Below are positions 61,256-64,000 of a stretch of DNA of 64,000 nucleotides, piece by piece (position 1 is the first letter of the stretch; every line of letters begins with the position of its first letter). Made by a program: the position numbers and the translations under genes. Under the pieces are notes generated by a model. That model was not told where the DNA came from. It saw only the letters and a list, made by a program, of their open reading frames with translations, and ran no database searches. This DNA comes from Deltaproteobacteria bacterium (GTDB lineage: Bacteria > SZUA-79 > Acidulodesulfobacterales > Acidulodesulfobacteraceae), in contig JAMDCP010000007.1 in assembly GCA_023489335.1 (NCBI GenBank), positions 124,001 through 188,000 on the forward strand, given 5' to 3'.

Positions 61256-62284
61256 TTACCTATCCTGATTTACCAAACCAGCTTTGTTTATTAAAATATA
61301 CACTCCCCAAATAACTATAAATAAAACCGCAATAGCTGCCCCGATTGCTGAAAAACTAAGATGCAATAAAGCGCCGATAAACCCCTTTTTATAACCCGCT
61401 TCCAAAGCCAAAACCTGAAACCATTCAATGGTTCCTATTAGTAAAGCAAGGACAACCGACAAGGTTGTAAGAGATATATTATACTTAATCTTTCTAATAG
61501 GGTTTATAAATGCCCATTTATATGCAAAAAGCATTATAACGCTATCCGTAGAATCTAAAAACATCATTCCTGAAGCAAACAAAAATGGAAGAATCAAAAC
61601 AACTAATATAGATTTTTCGTTTAAGGCAGCCGAAACAGTTATTCCTAACAGTAAAACCTCCGTTGCGGTATCAAAGCCAAGCCCAAAAAGCACACCCACG
61701 GGATACATTTGATAGCTGGAATTTATTGAATTATAAAATTTTTTAAAAAAACGGTTCATAAAGCCCAACTTAGACATTTCTTCTTCGATTTCTTTATTTG
61801 ACGCTTTTTTGGCTTTAATATCCCTATACGTCTTTATTATGCTTATCAAAACAGTAATATTCATTAATGCAATGATATACAAAAATAAAGCAGAAACAGA
61901 GGCGCCTAAAATTGCGCCAATATGGCCAAGCCAATTAATATTGGCTGAAATAAAAGATGCTGAAATCACAAAAACAATAGCCATTATCAATACTATCGTG
62001 GAATGCCCCAAAGAAAAGAAGAGGCCCACGCCAACCTGTTTTTTTCCATCATTGACAAGTTTTCTGGTAACATTATCGATTGCCGTAATATGGTCTGCGT
62101 CCATGGCATGTTTCAGACCTAAAAGAAAGGCAAGCGAGCCTAAGGCTAAAAACTGCATATCGCTATAAGAAAGGTAAAAAAGAACGGCCCAACAAACAAT
62201 AATAAAAAGAACAAGAAAAGAGTATAAAAAAATAATTTTAAATTTTAAGGGTTTGGAATTAAAAACATCTTTTTTGATAAACAT
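61256..62284 (-). CDS. HoxN/NixA-family nickel/cobalt transporter (start likely MFIKKDVF)
   Basis: LGLKHAMDADHITAIDNVTRKL; FFSLGHSTIVL; LFGLGFDTATEVLLL. Confidence 0.92.
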   Translation of the reverse strand: MFIKKDVFNSKPLKFKIIFLYSFLVLFIIVCWAVLFYLSYSDMQFLALGSLAFLLGLKHAMDADHITAIDNVTRKLVNDGKKQVGVGLFFSLGHSTIVLIMAIVFVISASFISANINWLGHIGAILGASVSALFLYIIALMNITVLISIIKTYRDIKAKKASNKEIEEEMSKLGFMNRFFKKFYNSINSSYQMYPVGVLFGLGFDTATEVLLLGITVSAALNEKSILVVLILPFLFASGMMFLDSTDSVIMLFAYKWAFINPIRKIKYNISLTTLSVVLALLIGTIEWFQVLALEAGYKKGFIGALLHLSFSAIGAAIAVLFIVIWGVYILINKAGLVNQDR

Positions 62285-62288
62285 TTTA

Positions 62289-63455
62289 TTATCCTCCTGC
62301 CAATGAATAAGGGACGCGCTTATTAATAAGAGAGAGATATAATCCGCCTTTGGCGACATCTTTTATTAATTGTACGCCATTTATACATTCATTTTCATCT
62401 AAGTATATTTTCTTAATTCCTTTTGAATCTTGATGTTTCAGTGTCTTTGAGCCTCTTTGGATACCGGCGGAAAAAACCGGTAATCCAAAGAGGGTTACCA
62501 CATTCATATCGGTAAAAGGGGCTGCGTATCTCTTTTTTAAACCCATCATATTTAATCCTGCAATCCTTCCTCCTTTTGCGGCATAAAACCAGATGGGATT
62601 GATTTTTCTCTCTCCCTGAATTTCCATTTCAGCTATATCGCCGGCAGCGTATATATTGGGTATATTAGTTCTCATGCCGTCATCCACAATAATGCCCTTA
62701 TCGACTTTAATAGAATTATCCCTTATCATCTCAAGGTTAGGCGCTACTCCTACGGCTATAACCACCAATTCACAGGGGATTATTTCTTCTTTCGTATCAA
62801 TCCCTGCAATATTCCCTTTTTTTCTACATATCGCCTTTACTTCTTTTCCCGTCATTATTTTTACGCCGTTTTTTTCCATATGGCTTGTTACTAATTCTGC
62901 CGTTTCGTTGTCCAGCATTCTTGGTAAAACCCTGTTATCTCTTTCTATTACAGTGACACCGACCCCTTTTTTTATAAATGCCTCCGCTACCTCTAATCCT
63001 ATAAAACCTGCCCCCACAATTACAGCCGAATTTATCTTTTTAAGATTTGAAATGATACGGTCGGCATCCGACATGGTCTTGAAGGAAAACACCCCGCCGC
63101 CTTCAATATTAGGTAATTTAGGCATAATAGGATTTGAACCGGCGGCTATCAGGAGCGTATCATAAAATAGTTCACGACCGTCGGAGAGTCTTATGCTTCG
63201 TTCTTCAACTTTAATTTCTGCAACGGCATTGCCAAATATAGTTTCCACCCTTTGTTCATCGTAAAAACGTTCATTCTTTAGATAGAGTCTATCCTTTGCA
63301 ATTTCACCGCTTAAATAGTTTGCGAGAAAACAAGGGGTATAAAAGGATTCATTTTCCTTTGATATTATTGTAATCCCGCAATTTTTATCTATTTCGCGTA
63401 TCGCCTCTACGGCGTTTAAGGCGGCGACACCGTTTCCTATAATAACTATCTTCAT
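62289..63455 (-). CDS. FAD/NAD(P)-dependent oxidoreductase
   Basis: IVIIGNGVAALNAVEAIRE; VIVGAGFIGLEVAEAF; NIYAAGDIAEM. Confidence 0.9.
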   Translation of the reverse strand: MKIVIIGNGVAALNAVEAIREIDKNCGITIISKENESFYTPCFLANYLSGEIAKDRLYLKNERFYDEQRVETIFGNAVAEIKVEERSIRLSDGRELFYDTLLIAAGSNPIMPKLPNIEGGGVFSFKTMSDADRIISNLKKINSAVIVGAGFIGLEVAEAFIKKGVGVTVIERDNRVLPRMLDNETAELVTSHMEKNGVKIMTGKEVKAICRKKGNIAGIDTKEEIIPCELVVIAVGVAPNLEMIRDNSIKVDKGIIVDDGMRTNIPNIYAAGDIAEMEIQGERKINPIWFYAAKGGRIAGLNMMGLKKRYAAPFTDMNVVTLFGLPVFSAGIQRGSKTLKHQDSKGIKKIYLDENECINGVQLIKDVAKGGLYLSLINKRVPYSLAGG

Positions 63456-63459
63456 TTTT

Positions 63460-64000
63460 TTATATACCTAACTCCGTTCTTTTATGTTTTATGTGCGAGA
63501 TAATTCCTGCCGCCGCCTTTACAGGATCCAATTCCACATACACTTTGCCGCCGGTAATACCTTCCAAATCCTTTGTTAACACGTTTGTAGCAACGGGACT
63601 TCCTAAAATTCTGGGGCTTGGCGCTATGTGCACAAAAAGTCCAAGGGCAAGAAACCATGTCCCTATGGAGACAGCTTTCTCTTGAACAAGTTCTGGCGCA
63701 GATCCCGCAACGGGTAATTGACTAATTTTTACACCCATTCTATCCGCCAATGCGCCAAGCAAAGTTCCAATTCTTGCGTTATCTACACATGAGCCCATGT
63801 GCCAAACCGGAGGCAACGGCACATCAGGCCCTGCGGCCTTTCCAAGCGCATGTAAAACAGTTTTTAGTCCTTCCCCGCAATATTTATCGGTGGCGGATGA
63901 GTCCATTAAGCCGGCCTGAATGCAGATTTGAGCCGTACACCCCGTGGTAACGACCAGCACGTTATTTTTTAAAAGTTCTTTTGTCATCTTTTCCGTCATA
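63460..64000 (-). CDS. cooS: anaerobic carbon monoxide dehydrogenase catalytic subunit, C-terminal part (truncated by window edge)
   Basis: NVLVVTTGCTAQICIQAGLMD...YCGEGLKTVL...PPVWHMGSCVDNARIG...GSPVATNVLTKDLEGITGGKVYVELDP. Confidence 0.93.
   Translation of the reverse strand, partial: MTEKMTKELLKNNVLVVTTGCTAQICIQAGLMDSSATDKYCGEGLKTVLHALGKAAGPDVPLPPVWHMGSCVDNARIGTLLGALADRMGVKISQLPVAGSAPELVQEKAVSIGTWFLALGLFVHIAPSPRILGSPVATNVLTKDLEGITGGKVYVELDPVKAAAGIISHIKHKRTELGI

Overview
AT-rich chromosomal window from a Gram-negative, probably anaerobic, diazotrophic bacterium. LPS and envelope genes (kdsB, lpxK, lpxL-like, lptE, gmhB) and a CODH fragment support this; a deltaproteobacterial-type lineage is my inference. 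Most of 1-48 kb is housekeeping: his genes, murA, prmC/prfA, thyX, coaBC, leuS, gap/pgk, holA, coaD, copA and xfp. The main systems of interest are: (1) a nif cluster at 48.8-61.2 kb (nifI2, nifI1, ANTAR regulator, nifX, N, E, K, D, ferredoxin, SAM-methyltransferase, nifB, nifH, with divergent nifV). Its nifH leader contains tandem hairpins overlapping an intrinsic terminator, which fits ANTAR antitermination. There are sigma54-like sites for nifH, nifV and the ANTAR gene, and the last two would give almost leaderless mRNAs. (2) A SAM-I riboswitch-controlled sulfur-carrier operon at 9.0-13.8 kb (ThrC-like, MoaD-NIL fusion, E1-like, TusA, CysK/M, JAMM protease), a candidate thiocarboxylate-dependent Met/Cys route. 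(3) A dispersed repeat family with conserved ends but different, always self-complementary cores, plus a related-looking palindrome inserted in frame in a coding gene. (4) lpxK split at an A10 homopolymer. (5) A decaying toxin-antitoxin/RhuM patch. Everything was read by eye and no searches were run.
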